Positions 54,767 to 62,739 of a DNA stretch of 64,000 bases are shown here, piece by piece. The stretch's first letter is position 1. Every line of letters starts with the position of its first letter. Both the position numbers and the translations under genes were made by a program. Under the pieces are notes generated by a model, which searched no databases, had not been told where the DNA came from, and was given only the letters and a program-made list of their open reading frames with translations. The DNA is taken from assembly GCA_965250025.1 (NCBI GenBank), contig OZ252283.1, positions 1,736,001 through 1,800,000 of the forward strand, written 5' to 3'. This DNA is from CBDDLD01 sp965250025. GTDB lineage: Bacteria > Bacteroidota > Bacteroidia > Flavobacteriales > Flavobacteriaceae.

Positions 54767-55702
54767 ATGAAGTTAACTAAGATTTACATTATCGCTATAT
54801 TACTGTTTAGCAGTTCCTTGTGCTTAGCACAACAATTGCCACAGTTTACGCAATACATGTTTAATACCATCTCTATCAACCCTGCTTATGCTGGTAGTAG
54901 AGGAACATTTAGTGCTGTTGGATTACACAGAAGTCAATGGGTAGGCCTTGAAGGAGGTCCGGAAACACAAACATTGTCTATACATGCACCTTTGCGTAAT
55001 GAGAAGATAGGTATAGGAGCCTCTTTCATCAGTGATCAATTGGGTTATGAAAATTTCTCATACCTCTATGGAGACTTCTCTTATACCATTCAGACTGGAG
55101 TGAAATCAAAATTAGCATTTGGTGTTAAAGCTGGGTTCACACATTATACCTTGGATGAAGAATTACTAACAGATCCTTCTGTAGTCAATGATCCTTTTTT
55201 CAATGACGTTTCAAACAGATGGAGTCCTAATGTAGGTGCTGGTGTTTACTGGCATACCAACAGATGGTACGTTGGATTATCTGCACCAAGAATATTGAAT
55301 ACGGATTACAATGAAGGCGGCAGTGGTAGTGTTGACTATGTTGCTTTAGAGCGAGTTAGTTACTATTTTACAGGTGGTTATGTTTTTGATCTAAGCGAAA
55401 ACACCAAACTAAAACCTTCGGTATTATTAAAAGCAACTAACGGTGCTCCACTATCTTTTGATATCTCTGCCAATTTCCTATTCTATGAAAAATTTTGGAT
55501 AGGTGGTGGTTACAGGGTGAACCAGTCTGCCGGTGCCATTGGCGGTATTGCTGATTTTCAAATCTCTAAACAGCTAAGAGTAGGTTATGCCTATGAATAT
55601 CCAATTTCTGACCTTAGACCTTACACTAGTGGTACTCACGAAGTGTTACTAATGTTTGAGGTATTTAAAAGTAAACGTATAAAATCCCCTAGATACTTCT
55701 AA
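54767..55702 (+). CDS. PorP/SprF family T9SS membrane protein
   Basis: A 311-residue outer-membrane beta-barrel with signal peptide (MKLTKIYIIAILLFSSSLCLAQ) and the family's N-terminal QLPQFTQYMFNTISINPAYAGSRG, SQWVGLEGGPETQTLS and later IGGGYRVNQSAGAIGG and LRVGYAYEYPIS. PorP/SprF-like proteins are needed to place type B T9SS clients at the surface; in Flavobacterium johnsoniae SprF serves SprB. The gene lies 10 bp after the giant type B protein gene, as expected for a dedicated partner. Confidence 0.94.
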   Translation: MKLTKIYIIAILLFSSSLCLAQQLPQFTQYMFNTISINPAYAGSRGTFSAVGLHRSQWVGLEGGPETQTLSIHAPLRNEKIGIGASFISDQLGYENFSYLYGDFSYTIQTGVKSKLAFGVKAGFTHYTLDEELLTDPSVVNDPFFNDVSNRWSPNVGAGVYWHTNRWYVGLSAPRILNTDYNEGGSGSVDYVALERVSYYFTGGYVFDLSENTKLKPSVLLKATNGAPLSFDISANFLFYEKFWIGGGYRVNQSAGAIGGIADFQISKQLRVGYAYEYPISDLRPYTSGTHEVLLMFEVFKSKRIKSPRYF

Positions 55703-55715
55703 AAAGAAAATTACT

Positions 55716-57626
55716 ATGAAGACAAGACTATTTATATTATTTTTTGTTCTAAGCTGTTCGTTTTCTTTTGCTCAGAAGAAACTAGCTGATAAGTTTTTTA
55801 ACAACTTCGGTTATGTAAAAGCCATAGAGCTTTATGAAAAAGTTGTTGAAAAGGGAGATAGCAGTGCACATGTTCTAACACGTTTAGGAGATGCTTATTA
55901 TAACAATTCTAAATCAGATAAAGCTGCTTTTTGGTATGGTGAGGCCATCAAAAGACATAAAAGTATCAACCCTGAGTATCTGTATAAATATATTCAATCC
56001 TTAAGAAGTATTGGAAATTATGATGAAGCTGATAAATGGTTCAAAGCATTCAGGTCGATACAAGAAGGCGATAGTAGAGTTAAGGGTTATGATCCTGATG
56101 AAGTCGATATTTATAGCAAGCTGACCTCTGTATCGGGTGACGAGACTGTAGTTACTCTTGTAAATGTGGATTTCAATTCTAAACAATCTGATTTTGGTGT
56201 CTTTATGCATAATGATAAAATCTATTTTGCTTCATCTCGTGGAGATGGTAAAAAAGTATATAACTGGAATCAAGAGCCATTTTTAGACATTTATGAAGTC
56301 ACGGTGAGCGATAATGATGGTAATATAGAATACGGTTCGCCTCAGGAATTAAATGCGGAAAAAATAAATACGGATTATCACGAAGCTTCAGTAGCCATTA
56401 CTAACGATGGAACAACCATCTATTTTACCAGAGATAATGTCAATAAGAGAAATAAACTGGACTATGACAAAAAAGGAACCTCTCATTTAAAAATCTACAA
56501 AGCCAGCTTATCTGGAGATACGTGGAGTGATATTGAAGAATTACCATTTAATGATGATATCTTCTCTACAGGGCATCCTGCTTTGAGTCCTGATAATAAA
56601 CGATTATATTTTGTGTCTGATCGCGAAGGTGGTTTAGGTCAAACCGACATTTATTATGTAGATATTAACGATGATGGTAGCTATGGAGCTCCAGTAAATA
56701 TGGGAGAAAATATCAATAGTGAAGGTCGCGAGATGTTTCCTTATGTGAGTAAGGACAGTACATTATACTTCTCTTCTGATGGTTACCTAAATTTGGGGTT
56801 ATTAGATATTTATAAATCTAACATCATAAAAGACGAAACCTCTAAACCAGAGAATTTAGGTGCTCCTTATAATAGTGGCTATGATGATTTTGCTTATTTT
56901 ATTGACTCTGATACACAAAAAGGTTATTTCTCTTCAAACAGACCTGATGGTAAAGGAAATGATGATATATACAGCTTCAATGCCTATAATTGTAAGCAAA
57001 TCATTAAAGGTATTGTAAGAGATAGTAAAACCAATATCATTTTATCTGGTGTTAGTGTTAGACTGATTGATGAAACCGGGAAAGTCTTATCTGAAATGAC
57101 GACCGATACTTCAGGCGCTTATACTTTTGATGTAGACTGTAATAAAACCTATACTGTAGTAGGAAGCAAAGAGGATTATAAAGACGATCAGAAACAGGTA
57201 AATACCGACAATACTAACGAGAAAGAAAATGAAGCGGATCTTCTGTTAATTCCATTGATCATAGACAATCAAATTGTCATTAACCCGATTTTCTTTGATT
57301 TTGATAAATGGAATATCAGAACCGATGCACAATATGAGCTTGAAAATATTGTTGATGTTCTACGTAAACACCCAACTATGGTGATAAAAATTGAATCTCA
57401 TACAGACAGTAGAGGTGGTGACAGATACAACATGAAATTATCTGATCGCAGAGCAAAATCGACAAGAGATTATATCATTTCCAGAGGTATAGATGCTAAC
57501 CGCATTGAAAGTGCAATTGGTTATGGTGAAACTCAACTATTAAACAAATGCTCTAATGGTGTTAAATGTAGTAAAGAAGAACATCAATTAAACAGACGCT
57601 CTTATTTTTACATTGTAAAAGAATAA
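55716..57626 (+). CDS. OmpA family protein with TPR and WD40-like (PD40) propeller domains
   Basis: A 636-residue envelope protein. Signal peptide (1-19, ending FSFAQ), TPR-like helices (about 20-110; ELYEKVVEKGDS, YYNNSKSDKAAFWYGEAI), a PD40/beta-propeller with repeated PALSPDNKRLYFVSDREGG and DGKGNDDIYSF motifs (about 150-430), a carboxypeptidase-regulatory-like domain (~430-515) and an OmpA C-terminal peptidoglycan-binding domain (FDFDKWNIRTDAQYEL, HTDSRGGDRYNMKLSDRRAKS). The same architecture occurs in T9SS components like PorE. Last gene of the surface operon, 13 bp after the SprF-like gene. Likely ties the export or display machinery to peptidoglycan; exact role inferred. Confidence 0.92.
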   Translation: MKTRLFILFFVLSCSFSFAQKKLADKFFNNFGYVKAIELYEKVVEKGDSSAHVLTRLGDAYYNNSKSDKAAFWYGEAIKRHKSINPEYLYKYIQSLRSIGNYDEADKWFKAFRSIQEGDSRVKGYDPDEVDIYSKLTSVSGDETVVTLVNVDFNSKQSDFGVFMHNDKIYFASSRGDGKKVYNWNQEPFLDIYEVTVSDNDGNIEYGSPQELNAEKINTDYHEASVAITNDGTTIYFTRDNVNKRNKLDYDKKGTSHLKIYKASLSGDTWSDIEELPFNDDIFSTGHPALSPDNKRLYFVSDREGGLGQTDIYYVDINDDGSYGAPVNMGENINSEGREMFPYVSKDSTLYFSSDGYLNLGLLDIYKSNIIKDETSKPENLGAPYNSGYDDFAYFIDSDTQKGYFSSNRPDGKGNDDIYSFNAYNCKQIIKGIVRDSKTNIILSGVSVRLIDETGKVLSEMTTDTSGAYTFDVDCNKTYTVVGSKEDYKDDQKQVNTDNTNEKENEADLLLIPLIIDNQIVINPIFFDFDKWNIRTDAQYELENIVDVLRKHPTMVIKIESHTDSRGGDRYNMKLSDRRAKSTRDYIISRGIDANRIESAIGYGETQLLNKCSNGVKCSKEEHQLNRRSYFYIVKE

Positions 57627-57649
57627 TCTAAGATTCTAATTATAGATAC

Positions 57650-57686
57650 AAAAAGCAAACCTTTATTATGGGTTTGCTTTTTTATT
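57650..57686 (+). terminator. Terminator of the surface operon
   Basis: AAAAAGCAAACC (57650-57661) pairs with GGTTTGCTTTTT (57671-57682) around a ~9-nt loop, T-rich tail. Confidence 0.88.
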
Positions 57687-57986
57687 TATAAAACTGTTTT
57701 TGATACTCTTCTTCAAGCTTTTTTACGGATAAGGACTTACAAAACAACTCCCCTGATGCTATGGTTAACCAAGCAGTAATGGTTGCCATTTCCATACATT
57801 TTTTAAGACTGTAATTTTGATGAAACCCATAAAAAAATCCGGAAAAAAGGCATCACCTACACCTGTATTACCGATGGTTTCATGATAATCACACTCATGA
57901 ATGGTTTTGGGTGACATACCAGGAAAATTTTCTAATGTAATGACGGCGTTATAAGACGCTCCTCCGGTGAGAAAAACAGGGATCAT
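57682..57986 (-). pseudogene. Remnant of a PfkB-family sugar kinase (internal deletion and frameshift)
   Basis: On the - strand a start (ATG at 57984-57986) begins a PfkB-like N-terminus (VFLTGGASYNAV, NFPGMSPKTIHECDYHETIGNTG). It is joined directly to a C-terminal PfkB signature (GVGDAFFPDFFMGFIK); the substrate-binding and middle of the enzyme (about 200 residues) are absent. After FIK the frame shifts: the first frame stops soon, and another frame continues to TAA at 57682-57684 with a PfkB-like C-terminal helix (SLKKCMEMATITAWLTIASG, SLSVKKLEEEYQKQFYK). The deletion joins two sequence stretches that in the intact gene would both code TGxGxAF-like motifs. Not expected to be active. Confidence 0.65.
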
Positions 57987-58025
57987 TAACAGCTATTTGG
58001 TTATCTCTATAAAAATAAGAAAATA

Positions 58026-58053
58026 AAAAAAGCCACTGTATAGTGGCTTTTAG
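58026..58053. terminator. Terminator downstream of the CAP lipoprotein gene
   Basis: AAAAGCCACT / AGTGGCTTTT stem with a short GTAT loop; the - strand has a T-run (complement of AAATAAAAAA) as expected for the gene ending at 58078. Confidence 0.85.
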
Positions 58054-58077
58054 CTATCAATCAACTTTTTAAGCGGC

Positions 58078-58575
58078 TTAACGCTTTATGAATATGTTTG
58101 TGAAATACCATTTACCTTCTTCATTCTGCTCAGCAGAAATATCAAAATCAGTAAAATCGCCTTCAATATTTTCTTTATGACTCTCGCTATTTAGCCATGC
58201 ATTTACTACAGATTCTGCGGAATTAAAACCATAAGCAACATTTTCTGAAACAATAACAGCACTGGCATTTTGTTGTAAGCTTTGCTTTCTTTGAAAGAAA
58301 TTATCATGAGAAACATTATCAACTTCAATCATATAATCAGTATGTGTGTATGCTACAGCTTTTATAGTACCATTATCAGACAATGGATTTAAGCCTTTGC
58401 CAATTCTGTAGTCATTAATCTGCTCCAAAATTTCTATTTCAATCAATTTTGGTTGTGGTGGATTGTTTAATTCTACAGCACTTGTTTGGTCCTCTGGGAA
58501 ACTTTCTGTTGAGCATGATGTAAAGCTCAAGAGGGACACTATTGCCAATATAGGCAGTAATCTAGAAACTTTCAT
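58078..58575 (-). CDS. CAP (SCP/PR-1) domain lipoprotein
   Basis: A 165-residue lipid-anchored protein: lipobox SFTSC (Cys21) after a signal peptide, a short linker, then a CAP domain with AYTHTDYM, VSHDNF, ENVAYGFNSAESVVNAWLNSESHKENI and KWYFTNIF. Bacterial CAP proteins are envelope proteins of mostly unknown function; the fold supports a cavity with His/Glu residues (VSHDN, ENVAYG). It is transcribed alone. Confidence 0.9.
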   Translation of the reverse strand: MKVSRLLPILAIVSLLSFTSCSTESFPEDQTSAVELNNPPQPKLIEIEILEQINDYRIGKGLNPLSDNGTIKAVAYTHTDYMIEVDNVSHDNFFQRKQSLQQNASAVIVSENVAYGFNSAESVVNAWLNSESHKENIEGDFTDFDISAEQNEEGKWYFTNIFIKR

Positions 58576-58656
58576 AAATAGGTTAAATTTTGATTTGGTC
58601 CTACTAAATTAACCTCGAAAGCGTCTTTAATTGTTAATCAAATGTTAAAATCGATA

Positions 58657-58712
58657 AAAGACATGTATTTCGTCGAAAATAAATGTAAATCATCGACGAA
58701 ATACATGTTTTT
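58657..58712. repeat. Large inverted repeat, 16-bp perfect arms
   Basis: Arms ACATGTATTTCGTCGA (58661-58676) and TCGACGAAATACATGT (58693-58708) with a 16-nt AT-rich loop; the pairing extends by a G-U and three A-T pairs. It lies in the 200-bp gap between pdxH (- strand, ends 58776) and the CAP gene start (58575). It may be a bidirectional terminator, but T-runs are short; another short hairpin (AAAATGCC/GGTATTTT, 58741-58763) is nearer pdxH. Confidence 0.6.
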
Positions 58713-58775
58713 AAAACAAAAAAGGGTGTTTCACCGTAATAAAATGCCTGTTGTCGGTATTTTGTAAGTTAGTGA

Positions 58776-59423
58776 TTATGGTGCTAATCGATCAATTTTC
58801 CAATTAAAATCGGTTTGCAACTGGTAACGTATTCTGTCATGTAATCGATTAGGTCTGCCTTGCCAAAATTCAATCTCAACAGGCTTAATAATATAACCGC
58901 CCCAATGTTTTGGGCGTTCGACAAGCTTATTCTCATACTCTGACTCTAAAGTTTTCAATTTCATTTCTATAGCATCTCGGTCTTTAATGACTTGACTTTG
59001 TGGTGAAGCTACAGCACCTAATTGACTGCCTTTAGGCCTGGACTCAAAATAACCATCACTCAAATTTTCAGCAATTTTTTCTGCCTTGCCTTTAATGATG
59101 ATTTGGCGTTCGGCACCATGCCAGAAAAAAGACAAGCATACATTTGGGTTTGATGCAATAGCTTTCCCTTTTTCACTAAGGTAATTGGTATAAAAAATGA
59201 AGCCTTCATAAGTAAACTTTTTCAAGAGGACTACCCTACTTTTAGGAAAGCCATCTAATCCATGAGTAGATAAAGTCATGGCATTTGTTTCATCTTCCGG
59301 AAAAAATGCATCAACTTCTGCAAACCAATCTCTGAATAATTCTATAGGGTTTTCTGGTACATCCTTTAATAAAAGTTCTCCTTTATTGTATATTTTTCGG
59401 TAATTACTTAGATCTTTCTCCAT
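58776..59423 (-). CDS. pdxH: Pyridoxamine 5'-phosphate oxidase
   Basis: FMN enzyme that completes pyridoxal 5'-phosphate formation. It has 215 residues, typical. N-terminal YNKGELLLKDVPENPIELF, FMN-binding MTLSTHGLDGFPKSRVVLLK and FFWHGAERQIIIKG, and the C-terminal signature VEIFWQ-type (IEFWQGRPNRLHDR). It is transcribed alone, divergent from the SEC14-like gene at 59496. Confidence 0.96.
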   Translation of the reverse strand: MEKDLSNYRKIYNKGELLLKDVPENPIELFRDWFAEVDAFFPEDETNAMTLSTHGLDGFPKSRVVLLKKFTYEGFIFYTNYLSEKGKAIASNPNVCLSFFWHGAERQIIIKGKAEKIAENLSDGYFESRPKGSQLGAVASPQSQVIKDRDAIEMKLKTLESEYENKLVERPKHWGGYIIKPVEIEFWQGRPNRLHDRIRYQLQTDFNWKIDRLAP

Positions 59424-59446
59424 AGGAATACGAAGTTACCGCATTT

Positions 59447-59476
59447 TTTGTTTCCTTCAAAAAAAGACTATATTTG
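59447..59476 (+). promoter_or_regulatory. Promoter of the SEC14/STAS-like gene
   Basis: TTTG (59447-59450), 18-nt spacer, TATATTTG (59469-59476): a full match to the Bacteroidota consensus. Transcription would start near 59482, so only the ATG at 59496, not the TTG at 59448, can be the start codon. Confidence 0.7.
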
Positions 59477-59495
59477 GGATAAATCGACCCTTAAC

Positions 59496-59906
59496 ATGTA
59501 CTTTGAACATTCCGAGATTTATAAGCATCTCAGATGCCATAAATTAGAATTATCCTTTGGTACTTATTACCTATGTGACCATTTCTTTTTATCAGAAATT
59601 AATAATGGTGAACATATTGATATTAAAAAAGCTAATATTCTTTTAGAGCATTTATATACATTCTATGGAGAGGGGAAACAATTAGCATACATTGCTAACC
59701 GAATGAATTCTTATTCCGTTGACCCCAGTTTATGGGATTACTTTAAAGAGCGTTTTAATTTAGTAGCAGCTAGTATAGTTTGTTATCGAGATTCTACATA
59801 CCTAAACGCTAATATTGAAAAGCAATTTGCAAGCATTAGTCTTAAGAGAGCACAGACCTTAGAAGAATCCATTACCTGGGTGAAAAATTTAAGAGAATTT
59901 AATTAA
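59496..59906 (+). CDS. SEC14/STAS-like small protein (paralogue of the gene at 1964)
   Basis: A 136-residue cytoplasmic protein; the start is set by the promoter upstream. It shares with the protein at 1964-2335 the block KLELSFGTYYLCDHFFLSEIN, the central YIANRMNSYSVDPSLW and the ending EESITWVKN. Pattern of alternating strands and helices fits SEC14/STAS-like lipid-binding or regulatory folds, but no function is known to me. The stop codon overlaps that of rnz on the other strand (TTAA, 59903-59906). Confidence 0.72.
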   Translation: MYFEHSEIYKHLRCHKLELSFGTYYLCDHFFLSEINNGEHIDIKKANILLEHLYTFYGEGKQLAYIANRMNSYSVDPSLWDYFKERFNLVAASIVCYRDSTYLNANIEKQFASISLKRAQTLEESITWVKNLREFN

Positions 59907-60808
59907 AACTCGAATACTTTACCATCATTGGCCAACAACACATTATCAAACACAGTTTTGGCTTCACTCTCAAATGGTGTTAGATCATCATATCGTGTGG
60001 AATAATGCCCGAGGATGAGTGTTCCTACATTAGCTTTCTTAGCTATCGTTGCCGCTTGTATGGCTGTGCTATGCTTAGTTGGCGCACAAAGGTTTTCATT
60101 TTTTTGTAAAAATGTTGACTCATGGTATAAAACATCAACACCTTTTATAATGGGTAATATGGATTCATTGTAGGCTGTGTCACTACAAAACGCATAACTT
60201 TTTGGAGGCTTTGGAGACTTCGTAACGTCTTCATTCTTTATAAGTTCGCCGTTTTCATTAACAACATCAGCACCTTGCTTTAATTTTCTGTAATAAGATA
60301 CATCGATATTGGCATTTAACACTGCATTCATATCTAATTTCCGTTCTCCTGGCTTTTCTTTGAATAAAAAACCATTGGTATAGATACGGTGGTCCAAAGG
60401 AACAGTATGTACTTCTACTTTATCATCTTCAAAGACACAGCGTGACGTTTTAAAATCCAATTCATGAAAAATAAGCTTATAATTGGTCCAAGAATCTGAT
60501 AACTTCATTTGCAAGGTGATGACCTCTTTAAGTCCCTTTGGTGCATATATATGCAAATCTGCTTCTCTGGTTAACAATCTGAATGTGCTGATCAAACCTA
60601 CTAAACCAAAATAATGATCACCATGTAAATGGGATATAAAAATGTGCTTTATCCGTGAGAATTTCACTTTATTTCTACGTAATTGAACTTGAGTTCCTTC
60701 ACCACAATCAATTAAAAATACATGATTATTAATCTCCAGAACCTGAGATGTTGGATTTGTATTGGTTCGTGGTGTTGCACTGTAGCAGCCTAAAATAGTT
60801 AGCTTCAT
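59903..60808 (-). CDS. rnz: Ribonuclease Z
   Basis: Metallo-beta-lactamase endonuclease that cuts 3' tails from tRNA precursors. It has 301 residues, the short form (RNase Z-S). The zinc motif is HISHLHGDHYFGLVG, with further ligands in the CSDTAY, HEST and ILGHYSTRY segments. The last gene of the pyrR-pyrB-STAS-rnz run. Confidence 0.95.
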   Translation of the reverse strand: MKLTILGCYSATPRTNTNPTSQVLEINNHVFLIDCGEGTQVQLRRNKVKFSRIKHIFISHLHGDHYFGLVGLISTFRLLTREADLHIYAPKGLKEVITLQMKLSDSWTNYKLIFHELDFKTSRCVFEDDKVEVHTVPLDHRIYTNGFLFKEKPGERKLDMNAVLNANIDVSYYRKLKQGADVVNENGELIKNEDVTKSPKPPKSYAFCSDTAYNESILPIIKGVDVLYHESTFLQKNENLCAPTKHSTAIQAATIAKKANVGTLILGHYSTRYDDLTPFESEAKTVFDNVLLANDGKVFEF

Positions 60809-60809
60809 A

Positions 60810-61142
60810 TTAAAAGCCTAAATCTCTTTCCATATTCTCCATCTCCACAATATCATAGGCTTCCTGAGTGGTTGGTACCACAATTATCTCATCTGGCACA
60901 TCATCTAAATTGACCTTATCGGAAACAATGACAAACGATTTTTTTGCTGCCCTATGATCGTTAGAAAGTTTTAAAAACTCAATAATACTTTGTAATGAGA
61001 TTGCTCCCAAACTGGTAAGGTTAATGATAAGGTGATCGTTGGCAAATTTATCGTATGCATTTTCAATTTTTTTTATCAATTCTACGATCGATGTTTTTTC
61101 CTGAGTAATTATTGTGATATTTCCATCTCTATCGATAATCAT
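60810..61142 (-). CDS. STAS-like domain protein, unknown function
   Basis: A 110-residue protein. The strand-helix pattern (ITIITQEKTSIVELIKKIENAYD, DHLIINLTSLGAISLQSIIEFLKLS, KSFVIVSDKVNLDDVPDEIIVVPTTQEAYDIVEME) fits an anti-sigma-antagonist/STAS fold. The phosphorylatable serine of true anti-anti-sigma factors cannot be assigned. It lies 1 bp before rnz and 3 bp after pyrB and is probably an accessory to rnz; that is a guess. Confidence 0.75.
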   Translation of the reverse strand: MIIDRDGNITIITQEKTSIVELIKKIENAYDKFANDHLIINLTSLGAISLQSIIEFLKLSNDHRAAKKSFVIVSDKVNLDDVPDEIIVVPTTQEAYDIVEMENMERDLGF

Positions 61143-61145
61143 GAC

Positions 61146-62075
61146 CTAGTGTTTAATTTTAGAGGCTAAAAGATAAATAATTGCCATCCTAATTGCAACT
61201 CCGTTTTCCACCTGATCCAAAATGATGGCTTGTTTAGAATCTGCAACATCGCTTGTAATCTCCACTCCTCTATTTATAGGTCCCGGGTGCATAATTACAA
61301 TATCCTTATCTAAACTGTCCAATATGGCTTTATTAACTCCAAACTGTTGGGTATATTCTCTGGTAGAAGGGAAATAACTGATAGCCATACGTTCATTTTG
61401 AACACGAAGCATATTGGCTACATCGCACCATTGAAGCGCTTTCATAAGATTTGTTTCAACTTTCACCCCTAGCTTATCAATGTACTTTGGAATTAACGTC
61501 TTCGGACCACATACCATAACATTGGCGCCTTGTAACTGAAGTGCATAAATATTGGACAATGCAACTCTGCTGTGGAGGATGTCTCCAACAATAACTACAT
61601 TCTTACCTTTTACTGTACCTAACTTCTCCCTTATGGAATAAGAATCCAATAATGCTTGCGTAGGATGCTCATGTGCGCCATCTCCTGCATTAATTATGCT
61701 GGCATTGACATGTTTTGATAGGAATACACCAGCTCCGGGATTTGGATGGCGCATAACTACCATATCGACCTTCATGGATAAAATATTATTTACAGTATCT
61801 ATAAGTGTTTCTCCCTTTTTTACTGAAGATTGAGATGCTGAAAAATTAATGACATCAGCCGATAAGCGCTTTTCTGCCAATTCAAAAGACAGTTTAGTAC
61901 GTGTTGAATTTTCAAAAAACAAATTAGCTATAGTAACATCTCTAAGCGATGGCACTTTCTTGATAGGTCTATTGATAACTTCTTTGAACTGATCTGCAGT
62001 TTCAAAAATTAAATTTATATCCTCGGGGGTAAGGTATTTTATTCCCAATAAGTGATCTACACTTAACTCACTCAT
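61146..62075 (-). CDS. pyrB: Aspartate carbamoyltransferase catalytic subunit
   Basis: Second step of pyrimidine synthesis: carbamoyl phosphate plus aspartate. At 309 residues it is a catalytic chain. The carbamoyl-phosphate binding motif ENSTRTKLSFELAEKRL, the DGAHEHPTQALLDSYSI segment and the C-terminal HPGPINRGVE are intact. No pyrI regulatory gene lies beside it; pyrR is 4 bp upstream. Confidence 0.97.
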   Translation of the reverse strand: MSELSVDHLLGIKYLTPEDINLIFETADQFKEVINRPIKKVPSLRDVTIANLFFENSTRTKLSFELAEKRLSADVINFSASQSSVKKGETLIDTVNNILSMKVDMVVMRHPNPGAGVFLSKHVNASIINAGDGAHEHPTQALLDSYSIREKLGTVKGKNVVIVGDILHSRVALSNIYALQLQGANVMVCGPKTLIPKYIDKLGVKVETNLMKALQWCDVANMLRVQNERMAISYFPSTREYTQQFGVNKAILDSLDKDIVIMHPGPINRGVEITSDVADSKQAIILDQVENGVAIRMAIIYLLASKIKH

Positions 62076-62079
62076 AGTA

Positions 62080-62619
62080 TTAATTATTTATCAGGTATAC
62101 AGCATCCTCACCTTCATTTTCTACCCAATTCACTTTTACGCGTTCCTTATTTATAGCATCTACCTGGCGTCCTCTATAATTGGGTTGAATAGGTAAATGT
62201 CTGCTAAAACGTCTATCAATCAATGTTAACAGTTCAATATGCTTTGGTCTTCCAAAAGATTGAATGGCCGTTAATGCGGCCCTTATACTCCTTCCGGTGT
62301 ACAAGACATCATCTACAAATACCACATTTTTATCTTCGACTATAAAATCTATTTCTGTAGTATTGGCTTCTAAAGGCTTATCGCCTCTTCTGAAATCGTC
62401 TCTAAAAAACGTGATATCCAATTGACCTAATTGTAAATTTTTAATCTTATAGTCTTCCTTAAGCATTTGTGCTAAACGCACTGCTAAGAACTTACCTCTG
62501 GGTTGAATCCCTACAAGTACTGTCTCGGAAAAATCGTTGTGGTTTTCAATGAGTTGACAAGCCAATCGGTGAAGGGTAATATTTACTTCTTTTGAATTCA
62601 GTAATACTTTTTGACTCAT
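62080..62619 (-). CDS. pyrR: PyrR: pyrimidine operon regulator / uracil phosphoribosyltransferase
   Basis: A 179-residue PRTase. The PRPP loop is VVFVDDVLYTGRSIRAAL and the N-terminal block (ILLNSKEVNITLHRLACQLIENHNDF) and GIQPRGKFLA are typical of PyrR. In many bacteria PyrR controls transcription attenuation and also acts as UPRTase. The leader here is only about 20 nt and holds an inverted repeat, but no attenuator was found, so direct control is unclear. Confidence 0.95.
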   Translation of the reverse strand: MSQKVLLNSKEVNITLHRLACQLIENHNDFSETVLVGIQPRGKFLAVRLAQMLKEDYKIKNLQLGQLDITFFRDDFRRGDKPLEANTTEIDFIVEDKNVVFVDDVLYTGRSIRAALTAIQSFGRPKHIELLTLIDRRFSRHLPIQPNYRGRQVDAINKERVKVNWVENEGEDAVYLINN

Positions 62620-62625
62620 ATATAC

Positions 62626-62641
62626 TCCAAACGTGTTTGGA
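62626..62641. promoter_or_regulatory. Inverted repeat at the predicted pyrR transcription start (candidate operator)
   Basis: TCCAAAC (62626-62632) and GTTTGGA (62635-62641) around 2 nt: a 7-2-7 dyad lying over and just after the predicted start of transcription and ending 7 bp before the pyrR ATG. Confidence 0.5.
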
Positions 62642-62644
62642 AGG

Positions 62645-62675
62645 CAAAGTTAAACTAAAATATTTGAGTAACCAA
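62645..62675 (-). promoter_or_regulatory. Promoter of pyrR
   Basis: On the - strand TTG (62673-62675), 20-nt spacer, TAACTTTG (62645-62652): full consensus match. Confidence 0.6.
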
Positions 62676-62679
62676 TACA

Positions 62680-62709
62680 AAAAAGCCTCTCATGAATGAG
62701 AGGCTTTTT
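62680..62709 (-). terminator. Terminator of rpsA
   Basis: Palindromic AAAAAGCCTCTCAT / ATGAGAGGCTTTTT (62680-62693 / 62696-62709), with a T-run on the - strand. It lies 31 bp beyond the rpsA stop. Confidence 0.88.
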
Positions 62710-62739
62710 CCTATTTAATAATTTAAATGTTTTGGGAAT

